From positions 1 to 64,000 of the forward strand of contig JANYEQ010000020.1 in the NCBI GenBank assembly GCA_025363015.1: DNA of 64,000 nt. Reading direction: 5' to 3'. The notes under the pieces are model-generated. The model was given only the letters and a program-made list of their open reading frames with translations, was not told where the DNA came from and did not search any database. Position numbers and translations under genes: made by a program. Shown piece by piece: positions 26,807-35,709 of the stretch (the stretch's first letter is position 1; the number at the start of each line of letters is the position of its first letter). This DNA is from Bacteroidota bacterium. GTDB lineage: Bacteria; Bacteroidota; Bacteroidia; B-17B0; Aurantibacillaceae.

Positions 26807-27499
26807 TTACCCAATTAATTTTTTATTTATTCTATACCCATTACCTTTTTGCGACTGAATAACGCGTTTGCCAAACAATTGCCTAATATTGTAAACGTGT
26901 ACATCTATAATTCGTTTTTTAGATACAGACTCATCTTTCCAAATACATTCAGCAATTTCGGTTTTGCTAAAAAACTTATCAGGAGAGCTAAACAGCAGTT
27001 GAAAAATTTTAAATTCTTTGCGAGGTAAATGAATTTGCTCGCCATTTTTTATTATTAAATAACGCTCTTCGTCAATAATAATATTTTTGTTTATGGTAGG
27101 TTCTTTTTTTTGTTTACGCTTTAATAAATTTTTTAAATACAAAAGCATTACTGCAGGCTTGTAGTGAAAATTAATAAACCCATCAACACCACTATTAAAG
27201 GCTAGCTCCTGCACAAAATCATCTTGTTTATCAGAATAAATAATAATAAACGGTTCTGATACTAATTTTTTTTGTTTTAATTCTTTGGTATAAGTAACGG
27301 CATCATTAGGTAACAAGTCTAAATTTAAAAACAACACATCAACACTTTCTGCTTCTAAAAAATCAGTTGCCTCTACTTCGTTATTAATTACCTTAGTGTT
27401 TTTATAGTTGTTTTTTAATACATCAATTGTTTTAAATAATTTGTGAATAGAATTATCAACAAATACAATACTAAAACAATTATTACCACCAGTAAGCAC
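26807..27499 (-). CDS. Atypical OmpR-type regulator with degenerate receiver
   Basis: Residues about 10-125 look like a receiver domain, but the key sites are altered. The acidic pocket is reduced to VFVDNS. The phosphoacceptor strand reads VLFLNLDLLPND, so an Asn or a shifted Asp occupies the expected site. The conserved Lys is retained in FINFHYKPAVM. Residues about 138-230 are an OmpR/PhoB winged helix (LPRKEFKIFQLLFSSP, RIIDVHVYNIRQLFG, GNGYRINKKLIG). Regulation may therefore be independent of phosphorylation. The gene lies downstream of a PP2C phosphatase gene on the same strand, with a 70-base gap. Confidence 0.85.
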   Translation of the reverse strand: MLTGGNNCFSIVFVDNSIHKLFKTIDVLKNNYKNTKVINNEVEATDFLEAESVDVLFLNLDLLPNDAVTYTKELKQKKLVSEPFIIIYSDKQDDFVQELAFNSGVDGFINFHYKPAVMLLYLKNLLKRKQKKEPTINKNIIIDEERYLIIKNGEQIHLPRKEFKIFQLLFSSPDKFFSKTEIAECIWKDESVSKKRIIDVHVYNIRQLFGKRVIQSQKGNGYRINKKLIG

Positions 27500-27569
27500 A
27501 GGGTAAAGTTTGTTTATTAAGTTTAAGTATATGGCAACTTAATGTTAATTTAATATTATGTTACTATAG

Positions 27570-28430
27570 TTAAAACTCAATTGCCACAACACACACATCA
27601 TCGGTTTGCTCATGTTCGCCCTTCCATAACAAAAAATTATTTTCAAGCTCTTCGCGCTGCACCGTTAAGTTAAATTTAGAAATGCTGAGCAATAATTTAC
27701 CAAAACTATTAGAGCCTATACGCTTATTATTAATGCCGCCAAATTGGTCTTTATATCCGTCGGAATACAAATACAACTTTGTGTTTTTTTTTAATTCTAT
27801 TTTTTGAGTAGTGTAAACTCTATTTTTTTCAATTTGCCAACCCCCAACCGGATAAGAATTACCCAAAATTTTTGTAATTTCATTATCGTGTATTAATAGT
27901 GCAGAGCCCATAGCCCCAGCAAACTGTAATTGTTTTGTTTTTTTATTGTAAGCCATAATTGATATTTCAAGCCAATCGTTATTTGCATTTTCAACATCAT
28001 CTGCTTTATTAAATGTTTCTATCCATTTTTTATCTAACTCGCTAATAATATCACCCACATTATTTAGTTTTTTTGAAAACACTAAATAATTTAAAAAACC
28101 TATGGCTAATGTTGATAGCATAGCACCACTAACGCCGTGCCCAGTACAATCGCCAACAGCCATTAAATCCCAGTCGCCTTTATTTCCAATCCAAAAAAAA
28201 TCGCCACCAATAATTTGTAATGGATTGTAATAAACAAAATAAGGATAGCCTAATTTTGTAAAATGCCTTTCTTGTGGCATTAGACCTTGTTGTACAAAAG
28301 CGGCGTAATACAAACCGTCAATTAAATCTTTATTTTTTTTTTCAAGATGGTTGTAGGCTTTTTTTAATTCGCCATACGGAATATCGTCTAAAAGTGTTGC
28401 CATAGCTCTGCAAAGTAAGACTTTTGGCAT
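27570..28430 (-). CDS. SpoIIE/PP2C-type serine phosphatase
   Basis: The 286-residue protein is almost entirely a PPM (SpoIIE-like) phosphatase domain. IIGGDFFWIG and LMAVGDCTGHGVSGAMLSTLA carry the metal Asp residues; LYLYSDGYKDQFGG and DDVCVVAIEF carry the later ones. A short helical N-terminus (about 1-45) is the only extra region, so the sensory input must come from a partner. Such phosphatases usually act on anti-anti-sigma factors or feed sigma-control switches. No STAS or HATPase partner is adjacent. ATG ten codons downstream is an alternative start. Confidence 0.87.
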   Translation of the reverse strand: MPKVLLCRAMATLLDDIPYGELKKAYNHLEKKNKDLIDGLYYAAFVQQGLMPQERHFTKLGYPYFVYYNPLQIIGGDFFWIGNKGDWDLMAVGDCTGHGVSGAMLSTLAIGFLNYLVFSKKLNNVGDIISELDKKWIETFNKADDVENANNDWLEISIMAYNKKTKQLQFAGAMGSALLIHDNEITKILGNSYPVGGWQIEKNRVYTTQKIELKKNTKLYLYSDGYKDQFGGINNKRIGSNSFGKLLLSISKFNLTVQREELENNFLLWKGEHEQTDDVCVVAIEF

Positions 28431-28516
28431 GTTAGCAATGCAATTAAATAATTATGCTAAAGTTAATTTAGATAAATAGCAGAAAATAATAGACTAAATA
28501 TTTTTTTAATAAGAGA

Positions 28517-28909
28517 TTAGATAGAAAAAATTTTAGTTGCCGAAATATTTAAAATACCCAAAACCAGTTCGCCTTCGGCTAACAAATCTTTTGTGTTTGC
28601 GGGCTCTTTTAGTTTAAGCGTTTTAAAAAACACATCTATTTTTAATATCCAATGATTAATGTTTTTTAAACTTTTTTTACTTATAATGGCTTTTAACCGT
28701 GGGTTTGTGTTTAGCTCAGTATTTAGTTCTGCTATTATTATTTTTACTTTTTTGTTATGTACACTTTTGGTTACTGAACAATGTGCAAAAATAAATTTAA
28801 GAAGTTGTAGGTTTAGGTGGTAGTTTTTTAAAAGTGCTTCGGCAAAAAAACCTTGTTGCTTGGCTAATTCAATTTTTTTTAGTGCAAATAAAATTTTTCG
28901 TTGAGTCAT
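28517..28909 (-). CDS. Hypothetical helical protein
   Basis: The 130-residue product is rich in Lys, Leu and Ile and seems all-helical (KILFALKKIELAKQQGFFAEALLKNY; KSLKNINHWILKIDVFFKTLKL). I recognise no family; the pattern only vaguely recalls HEPN-like helical bundles. The upstream in-frame start at 28924 lies inside a terminator stem, so ATG 28909 (MTQRKILF) is preferred. It lies 86 bases before the PP2C gene, and the two may share a transcript. Confidence 0.6.
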   Translation of the reverse strand: MTQRKILFALKKIELAKQQGFFAEALLKNYHLNLQLLKFIFAHCSVTKSVHNKKVKIIIAELNTELNTNPRLKAIISKKSLKNINHWILKIDVFFKTLKLKEPANTKDLLAEGELVLGILNISATKIFSI

Positions 28910-28910
28910 A

Positions 28911-28941
28911 AAAAAAACGCCCACTAATGTAGTGGGCGTTT
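28911..28941 (-). terminator. Terminator of the surface beta-helix protein gene
   Basis: An 11-bp stem (AAACGCCCACT / AGTGGGCGTTT) with a 5-base loop is followed on the minus strand by a T run. It ends the transcript of the gene starting at 30641 and is only two bases from the next minus-strand start. Confidence 0.85.
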
Positions 28942-28961
28942 TATAAAAAATGTTATTAAGT

Positions 28962-30641
28962 TTATTTAGTTACAATTAACTTAACAGTTTCTTTACCTAA
29001 AGAAGTGCTTAGTGTTACAAAGTAAACTCCATTTACTAAGCTTTGTGTATTAATAGTTAATTCGTTATAACCTTCAAAAATAGTTTCGTTATTAGCAACA
29101 GTTAAAACTAATTTACCAGTAACATCATAAATAGAAATATTGATGTTTGAATTAATGTTAGAGTTAATCATTAATATTGTTTGGTTTGCTGTTGGATTTG
29201 GATATAAAGCAACATAACCAATTTGTTTTTTAACTTCGGTAATTAACGTTGCCGTACCTGTGTTTGCAGCAATTGGCGTATCAGTAAAGCTAGCTCCTGA
29301 AGCAGCAATACCCGAACCAACTGGGCGATAATCTGGCGTTAAATATTGGTAAGGATTTACTAAAATATTTGCTGAAGAATTTAATGTATCGTTACCTTGT
29401 GCGGCGTTTGATACCCAACCATTAGCGCTTGGAGCAATAACACCAAAAGTACCAGTTTCCATACAACGTACACCATAACCCGCAAAAATATTATTTTTTA
29501 CACGTAAAGCGCCACTGTTAGCGTTTCCTTCGCAGGCGTTCCCATCTACATATAAACCACGGGTTGCATGATCCATTAAAATAGTATTATAAATTTTTAA
29601 GTTTGAGTTACGACGGATGCGTGCACCACGACGGAAACCTGTAGCATAAGTAGCGCTTAATACACCACGTAACGGGCCAATATCAGTAACGTTACTAAAA
29701 ATACCGGCAGTTAATGGAGTTGATGTAGAGCCCGATGGGTCGTTATCAGATTCAAAACCTTCAGATGTAGAAATTGATGGATTATCAGAAATGTTGGGAT
29801 CGCGTACACCTAAACAAAATTGTACATTACCACTAAAACCATTATCAGTATCCCAATCGTCATCTAAACCACGGTAAGCAATTAAGTGTTTACAATTTAC
29901 AGTACCACCAAACCATTCAAACGAATCGTCGTTAGTAAACGAACATTGTACATAATCAATTGTTGTGCCACGTCCTGTTGCACAAAAAGTTAAACCATTA
30001 ATTTCTTTATTTGGTTGGTAAACATAGCCTCCAAATTCAATACGTACATATTGTAGCGAACCAGAATTATCATTATCGTTACTTCCACCATATTGTGTAT
30101 CGGCACTAACAGGTAAACCTTCAACATAATTTGTTCCAACAGGATTTGTTAAAGTACCTGTACCTGCAGGGCTATTGTTTGTTGCTAAACCTAATAACAC
30201 TACGCCACCCCAATCACCTAAACCACGTGCACCTGGTGCTTGGTTAGATGTAAATACAATTGGTGTAGTAGCTGTACCATTCGCAATTAATTGTGCTCCT
30301 GTAGTAATAAATAAACCCGCTCCTGTTACGGCTTTATCGCCTAAAATAACAGTACCTGGTAATATGGTTAATGTTGAATTGTTTTTTACAAAACATTGTG
30401 CCGATAATAAAACAACACCCGACCAAGTAGTGTTAGTTGTAACGTTACCTGTAATAGTTGTAGTTGCAACGGTTGGATAAACAGTGTTTTGTGGATCCCA
30501 ATTAGCCCAAGTGCCTGTCCACATTGGTGTTGGTGCTGGTGCAAAAGCACCACGGTAGCTTGTAGGCACAAAAAATGGAGTTTGTGCAACTGCTGTTGTT
30601 AGCGTAAAAGCCGTTAAAGCTGATAGTAAAAAATTTTTCAT
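28962..30641 (-). CDS. Secreted beta-helix-like surface protein with T9SS tail
   Basis: A signal peptide (MKNFLLSALTAFTLTTAVAQ) precedes a 440-residue region rich in Gly, Asn and Thr that suggests a right-handed beta-helix. Recognisable segments are GDWGGVVLLGLA, LQYVRIEFGGYVYQPNKEING, FEWFGGTVNCKHLIAYRGLDDD (split here) and GFRRGARIRRNSNLKIYNTILMDH. The last 80 residues are a type A T9SS domain (LYPNPTANQTILMIN ... VNGVYFVTLSTS ... KLIVTK). It lies 103 bases downstream of a TonB receptor gene on the same strand. This pairing recurs in Bacteroidota and suggests cell-surface capture of a nutrient, not identified here. Confidence 0.8.
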   Translation of the reverse strand: MKNFLLSALTAFTLTTAVAQTPFFVPTSYRGAFAPAPTPMWTGTWANWDPQNTVYPTVATTTITGNVTTNTTWSGVVLLSAQCFVKNNSTLTILPGTVILGDKAVTGAGLFITTGAQLIANGTATTPIVFTSNQAPGARGLGDWGGVVLLGLATNNSPAGTGTLTNPVGTNYVEGLPVSADTQYGGSNDNDNSGSLQYVRIEFGGYVYQPNKEINGLTFCATGRGTTIDYVQCSFTNDDSFEWFGGTVNCKHLIAYRGLDDDWDTDNGFSGNVQFCLGVRDPNISDNPSISTSEGFESDNDPSGSTSTPLTAGIFSNVTDIGPLRGVLSATYATGFRRGARIRRNSNLKIYNTILMDHATRGLYVDGNACEGNANSGALRVKNNIFAGYGVRCMETGTFGVIAPSANGWVSNAAQGNDTLNSSANILVNPYQYLTPDYRPVGSGIAASGASFTDTPIAANTGTATLITEVKKQIGYVALYPNPTANQTILMINSNINSNINISIYDVTGKLVLTVANNETIFEGYNELTINTQSLVNGVYFVTLSTSLGKETVKLIVTK

Positions 30642-30744
30642 TTTGTTTTTTTGTTTTTTAATTGTTTGTGCAAATGTGATACAGTTTTGTTTGGAAATTA
30701 TTAACTAAAAATTAATTTAAAGCAATCTTTGTGTTAAGTGTATA

Positions 30745-33639
30745 TTAAAACCTATAACTAATAATAAATGAGTAAACCGAACCATAGTTACGTATAAAAT
30801 TTACATAATCTTTTTTAGGGTCGTACACATTACTTTTTCTTTTTTCGTCGCCTTTATAATAAATAATATAATCGTTATGTAAAAGGTCTTTTACGTTAAG
30901 GCGTAATTCTAATTTATTTTTAAAAAACGATTTTGTTAGTTGTAAATCAACTACGGTTCGGGCTTTTTCCCAACGATTCCCATCAATCTCATTCCCTACA
31001 AGCCAAATTCTTTCGCCAACCCTGTTAAGCATACCAGTTACACTAAATCCGTTATCATTATCTATATAAGAAATACCAGTATTAATTATATATGGTGCTT
31101 GACCTTGCATGGTGCGAGTATTAGGCACAGCACTATTAAGCCCCTTTACATCTACTTCAGATTTTATAAGTGCTAAATTTGAAAACAAGCTTAGGTTGTT
31201 TAAAAACTTAATAGAGTCGGTTTTTAAAACGGCACCAACATTTACGCGGTACTCTAGTTCGCCACCAATTACGTGCCCAAAGTTAGCGTTGCGGTAATAA
31301 ATTTGACTTTCGTTACCAGATAACATATAACGCTCAATAGGCGTATTAAAGTATTTATAAAAACCCGATACGGTAAATAATTGCCCTCGCCCTGGGTAAA
31401 CTTCAAAACGGGCATCGTAATTTTGTATATAACAACGTGTAAGTGCAGCATTGCCAGCAGTAGATAGTTTTGTTTCTGGGTCGTACCAATTGGTAACAGC
31501 CAACTCTCTAAACTCAGCTCGATTTAAGGTTTTGTAATAAGCCAACCTAATACCAAGTTTTTCGTTAATGTTATAAATTAAATTAACCGATGGTAAATAA
31601 TCATTAATAGTACTTTTTACAATGGTAGAATCTATTTTGCCATATTTTACATTTACCTGTTGAGTATAGCTTTCGTATCTAATACCGCCAATTAATCGTA
31701 TTTTATCTTTAAATTTAAATTCGGCCATAGAAAAATAAGCTAATAGTTTTGATAAGGCTTTGTAGTTATCATCGGCATGTGTTATTTCGCTAGCTTTAAA
31801 ACCACCCGTGCCAAGTGGCGTTACACTCATGTTTTGTGCCGAAAATATTAAATCTTCGGGTAAGTATAATAAACTATCGTCTTTAGCAATGTAGCCAGGA
31901 TTACCAGGCGTTCCACCAGCCGAGTACTGATTTAAACCAAATTGCCTAATGCTGTATTCACGAATTCTATCTTGATACAAGGCCCCAATTTTTGCATCTA
32001 TTTTAAAATTTTCGTTTAGTTTAAATGGACGCGATATATCAAATTTTAAGTTTTGAATTTTTTCGTTTAACTTAGAATACACTCTATACCCAGCATAATT
32101 AGGCCCCGCGCCTTGCCCACTGGCAATATCAGCCATGTAAACAGTATCTTTTGGGTGCGGATCTGAGGGGTCTAATATGGCTATGTTTTTGGAGTAAGAG
32201 GTAGAGCGAAAATTAGGCACGGAGCGTTGAATGGTACTAATACCAGCATTCCAACCTATTTTAATTTTTGGCTTTGTAATAAGATGATCGCCATTTAGTT
32301 GCGACGAAAAAATTCGATTAGCAGTAAAATAGCGTGTGTTTATTCGGTTTCTTACATCTGGAGCATCAAGGTAATTTATATTATCGGCATGTATAAATTT
32401 ATTATCAGCAGCGCCAGTTAACATATTTTTAAAGCTAATGGTGTTGTTACCATCTATTTTACAGGCTAAGTTAAGTAAAGCACCTGTTGATGTTTGAGTT
32501 TGGTAAATGGTGCTACCACTTTTACTTTGATTACTATAATTACTTTGCTGTTCGTATTCATTTCTATTTAGGCCGTAAAGTAATTGGGTAGAGTTATAAC
32601 CTAAGCTAAAAATAACACCAAAAAAATCGCGTTCTTTTAATTTAAAATTATAACCTGTTGCAAACTGTGCAGTGGTATTTGGCGAAAACTTAGATTGGCG
32701 GTATGCCCAATCGTTTTTAAAATAAGTGGCCACACGCGCTTGATCTTTATTCGCAATCCAACTGGCTTTTTCATCAAGGCTTGGTATTTGGCTAGGGAGG
32801 TTTCGGCTACCATCGTCAAAACCAAATCTATCGTATTTGCCACCATCATAAATTATTTTTGCTTTGTTAGTGGTTACTGTGTTATAGCCCGCACCAGCAT
32901 TAAAAGAAATAAAATTTTTTTCGGGAATACTTTTTGTATTAATTTGTACAATGCCTCCAGCAAACTCGCCAGGCATATCGGGCGTGGCGGTTTTATTAAT
33001 TACAATATTATCAAGCATGTTACTTGGAAATAAATCAAAAGCAAAAGCCTTTTTATCAGGTTCGGTGCTTGGTAGCGGCGATCCATTTAAGTAAGAGGCG
33101 TTGTAGCGCTCGTTTAAACCCCTAATAATTACAAATTTATCGTCTTGAATGGTTACACCACTTATACGTTTTAAAACATCAGCGGTATTTCTATCGGGTG
33201 TGCGTTTAATGGTTTCGGCACTAATACCATCGCTAACACTGGCGTTATTTTTTTGTTGTAACACCAAGGCGGTGTTATTTTCTTTATTTAAAGTTACTAC
33301 AACCTCTACTTCGGTTAAATCTTGTGAAGTTGAGGGGTCTAACAATACATTAATGTTGGTAACATCGTTTGCTTGTACATTTACATTCGTAATTTTTTTA
33401 CTGTTATACGAAATATAATTAACTACTAGCGTTACTTTTCCTATGGTTACGTTGTTAATCGAAAACTTACCATCAAAATCAGCACTTGCACCTTTGGTAG
33501 TACCATCAATTAAAACCGTTGCCCCGGGAAGGGTTTCGCCTGTTTTTGAATCTAAAATAGTACCCGAAATTTTGCCCGTTTGGGCTTTTGTAAAAATGGA
33601 TAAAAAAACGATTAAAACTAATAATAATTTACTATGCAT
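30745..33639 (-). CDS. TonB-dependent receptor with carboxypeptidase-like domain
   Basis: The 964-residue outer-membrane transporter has a signal peptide, then a CarboxypepD_reg-like domain at about 22-110 (GKISGTILDSKTGETLPGATV). The plug domain follows at about 140-250 (TPDRNTADVLKRISGVTIQDDKFVIIRGLNERYNA), then a 22-strand barrel ending in YGSVYSFIISYRF with the terminal aromatic. No SusD-type partner is present; instead a secreted beta-helix-like protein follows. A divergent PhoB-like regulator gene starts 165 bases away. The substrate is unknown; phosphate or a phosphate ester is possible from the regulator alone but unproven. Confidence 0.92.
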   Translation of the reverse strand: MHSKLLLVLIVFLSIFTKAQTGKISGTILDSKTGETLPGATVLIDGTTKGASADFDGKFSINNVTIGKVTLVVNYISYNSKKITNVNVQANDVTNINVLLDPSTSQDLTEVEVVVTLNKENNTALVLQQKNNASVSDGISAETIKRTPDRNTADVLKRISGVTIQDDKFVIIRGLNERYNASYLNGSPLPSTEPDKKAFAFDLFPSNMLDNIVINKTATPDMPGEFAGGIVQINTKSIPEKNFISFNAGAGYNTVTTNKAKIIYDGGKYDRFGFDDGSRNLPSQIPSLDEKASWIANKDQARVATYFKNDWAYRQSKFSPNTTAQFATGYNFKLKERDFFGVIFSLGYNSTQLLYGLNRNEYEQQSNYSNQSKSGSTIYQTQTSTGALLNLACKIDGNNTISFKNMLTGAADNKFIHADNINYLDAPDVRNRINTRYFTANRIFSSQLNGDHLITKPKIKIGWNAGISTIQRSVPNFRSTSYSKNIAILDPSDPHPKDTVYMADIASGQGAGPNYAGYRVYSKLNEKIQNLKFDISRPFKLNENFKIDAKIGALYQDRIREYSIRQFGLNQYSAGGTPGNPGYIAKDDSLLYLPEDLIFSAQNMSVTPLGTGGFKASEITHADDNYKALSKLLAYFSMAEFKFKDKIRLIGGIRYESYTQQVNVKYGKIDSTIVKSTINDYLPSVNLIYNINEKLGIRLAYYKTLNRAEFRELAVTNWYDPETKLSTAGNAALTRCYIQNYDARFEVYPGRGQLFTVSGFYKYFNTPIERYMLSGNESQIYYRNANFGHVIGGELEYRVNVGAVLKTDSIKFLNNLSLFSNLALIKSEVDVKGLNSAVPNTRTMQGQAPYIINTGISYIDNDNGFSVTGMLNRVGERIWLVGNEIDGNRWEKARTVVDLQLTKSFFKNKLELRLNVKDLLHNDYIIYYKGDEKRKSNVYDPKKDYVNFIRNYGSVYSFIISYRF

Positions 33640-33775
33640 ACATTAAATATTTACACAAAAAAAAGCATTGTAAATTACTGTTACTTAAAGTTGATGTTAC
33701 CAAAACCTTAATTAAATACTACAAAACCCTTAATTATTTAATAATTAATTAACTTTAAAAATAGTAATGAATGTA

Positions 33776-33783
33776 TAACTTTG
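33776..33783 (+). promoter_or_regulatory. -7 box of the OmpR-type regulator gene
   Basis: TAACTTTG fits TAnnTTTG and lies 21 bases before ATG 33805. It also shows that the upstream in-frame TTG at 33781 is part of the promoter and not a start codon. Confidence 0.5.
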
Positions 33784-33804
33784 TATCAATATCTAATTCC
33801 ATTT

Positions 33805-34488
33805 ATGAGCAATCAAAATTTTAAAATACTTTTAGTTGATGACGAGCCAGACATTATAGAGTTTTTGGGTTACAACTTAAAAAAAGAAGGCTACGAAATT
33901 TTAACTGCCAATAACGGAAAAGACGCTGTTGCTATTGCTAAAAAAGAAGTGCCACACTTAATAGTATTAGATGTAATGATGCCAGATATGGATGGCATTG
34001 AAACGTGTAGAGAAATTAGAGAACAAAAAGGTTTACAAGAGGTTTTAATTGCATTTTTAACAGCTCGAAGCGAAGATTATACACAAATTGCGGGTTTTGA
34101 AGTAGGTGCTGATGATTACATTACCAAACCAATAAAGCCTCGAGTGTTTATTAGTAGAGTAAAAGCCTTGTTGCGCCGCCTACAAACAAATGCAGAAACA
34201 GATGCTAACGTACAATTTGGCAATATTAGAATTGATAAGGATAAACACGTGGTGTTTAAAGGCGATTTAGAAATAGCTTTACCAAAAAAAGAATTTAGGC
34301 TATTTGCCTTATTAAGTAGCAAGCCCGGCAAGGTTTTTACACGCGAATACATTTTAGAAAAAGTATGGGGCGATGAGGTTGTTGTGGGAGACAGAACGAT
34401 AGATGTTCACATACGTAAGTTACGCGAAAAAATTGGCGACGATTATTTTAAAACCGTAAAAGGCGTAGGGTATAAGTTTGAGTTTTAA
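33805..34488 (+). CDS. OmpR/PhoB-family response regulator
   Basis: The 227-residue protein has a canonical receiver (Asp12-Asp13, phosphoacceptor Asp56 in LIVLDVMMPDMDG, Lys108 in DDYITKPIKP). A winged-helix effector domain (about 130-227: ALPKKEFRLFALLSSKPG, DRTIDVHIRKLREKIG, KGVGYKFEF) follows. It looks most like PhoB/RprY-type regulators. ATG 33805 is chosen over TTG 33781 because the TTG lies in a good -7 box. No kinase gene is adjacent. It is divergent from the TonB receptor gene and may control it. Confidence 0.93.
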   Translation: MSNQNFKILLVDDEPDIIEFLGYNLKKEGYEILTANNGKDAVAIAKKEVPHLIVLDVMMPDMDGIETCREIREQKGLQEVLIAFLTARSEDYTQIAGFEVGADDYITKPIKPRVFISRVKALLRRLQTNAETDANVQFGNIRIDKDKHVVFKGDLEIALPKKEFRLFALLSSKPGKVFTREYILEKVWGDEVVVGDRTIDVHIRKLREKIGDDYFKTVKGVGYKFEF

Positions 34489-35649
34489 CTACCCCTCCTT
34501 TACAAATTTTTGGCTTATAATGCCTTTATCTGTTTTTATAGATAAAAAATAAATGCCACTTTTTAATTGTTGAATGTTAATGGTTGCTTGTTCATCCTTA
34601 GTTAAGGATTGATGAACTAATTGCCCTAAACTATTTTTAATTTCAATAATGGTGTTTGTTGACCCTAAAGAAACTACAGTTAAAAAATCGTTAGCGGGAT
34701 TAGGGTAAACATTCAAATGAGTACCATTGTTTTTTAATTCATTAATACCAACGTTGGGTATAAATTGGTTAAGCTTATATTTTCTAAAAAATCGCCAAAT
34801 TTCAACACTTGCACTAAAATCTTCGTTGGTGTTTGCAATAAAAGGATAAGCACCAGGCCATGAGTGCGAGCCACCAAACACTTTGTATAACTCAACACTA
34901 CTGCCATTTGTGCCACCAGTATATTTATAATTTACTGCTGTACTACCATCTGACATATTAATGTTGGGCACCGAATAAGTGATGGGGCTGGGGTTGCAAT
35001 TATTATACATACGCCATTTTTTTATAACACTATCAATAGGCGCAAAGGTGGCATCACCAGCATAGGGCACTGTAGCATCTGCTGTGCCGTGTATTTCCAT
35101 TATTGGAAAAGCACGAGGAGAGGGGCTGCACGTAAACCAAGTTTTTAACATGTCGCCCGTAACCGACGCAATGGCGGCGATTCTATTAGGTAAATTACAC
35201 GCTAAATAATAACTCATAATACCTCCATTACTCATACCACAACTATAAATACAATTATTATCAATGTTATAATTTGCTTTTATAGAATCAATTAAATTAC
35301 TAATAAACAATACATCGTTTACGCCTGGCCCAAAGCCCGCATTCCAGTATTGGTTACCAGATTGAGAGGTGCCATCGGGGCATACAACAATAAAGTTAGC
35401 CGTATCAGCAATAGGCATAAAATTTGTATATGCCTCTTGTTGAAAAGCATTTGATGTATAGCCATGTAAATTAAAAACTAAAGGCACAGCTATACTAGCA
35501 TTGTAACTAGCGGGTACATACACTCTAAATTTTCGTTTTATACTCCCACTTGTAATGCTATCTAAATGCACTACACCCGTTTGGGCTTGGCTAATTATAC
35601 TTGTTAAACAAAATAAACTAATTATAAATTTTTTATTAAAAGTCTTCAT
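34489..35649 (-). CDS. Secreted PHB-depolymerase-like esterase with T9SS tail
   Basis: A signal peptide (MKTFNKKFIISLFCLTSIISQAQ) is followed by an alpha/beta-hydrolase domain of the LpqC/poly-hydroxybutyrate depolymerase type. It has an oxyanion region FNLHGYTSN, the nucleophile Ser140 in CGMSNGG, an Asp region IHGTADATVPY and a His in GGSHSWPG. Substrates could be polyesters, or feruloyl or acetyl esters of plant polymers. The last 75 residues are a type A sorting domain (VYPNPANDFLTVVS ... GIYFLSIKT ... KFVKEG). It is convergent with the regulator gene and they abut. Confidence 0.88.
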   Translation of the reverse strand: MKTFNKKFIISLFCLTSIISQAQTGVVHLDSITSGSIKRKFRVYVPASYNASIAVPLVFNLHGYTSNAFQQEAYTNFMPIADTANFIVVCPDGTSQSGNQYWNAGFGPGVNDVLFISNLIDSIKANYNIDNNCIYSCGMSNGGIMSYYLACNLPNRIAAIASVTGDMLKTWFTCSPSPRAFPIMEIHGTADATVPYAGDATFAPIDSVIKKWRMYNNCNPSPITYSVPNINMSDGSTAVNYKYTGGTNGSSVELYKVFGGSHSWPGAYPFIANTNEDFSASVEIWRFFRKYKLNQFIPNVGINELKNNGTHLNVYPNPANDFLTVVSLGSTNTIIEIKNSLGQLVHQSLTKDEQATINIQQLKSGIYFLSIKTDKGIISQKFVKEG

Positions 35650-35709
35650 AAAATAAAGGTAGTAAAATAATTTATTATTTATACTTTTAAACGTTTAAAC
35701 AAAAAAAGT

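Noticed and set aside
30175-33646. Several plus-strand open frames under the surface protein and TonB receptor genes
   Set aside because: They lack recognisable domains and lie antisense to well-supported genes; AT-rich coding DNA commonly leaves such frames.
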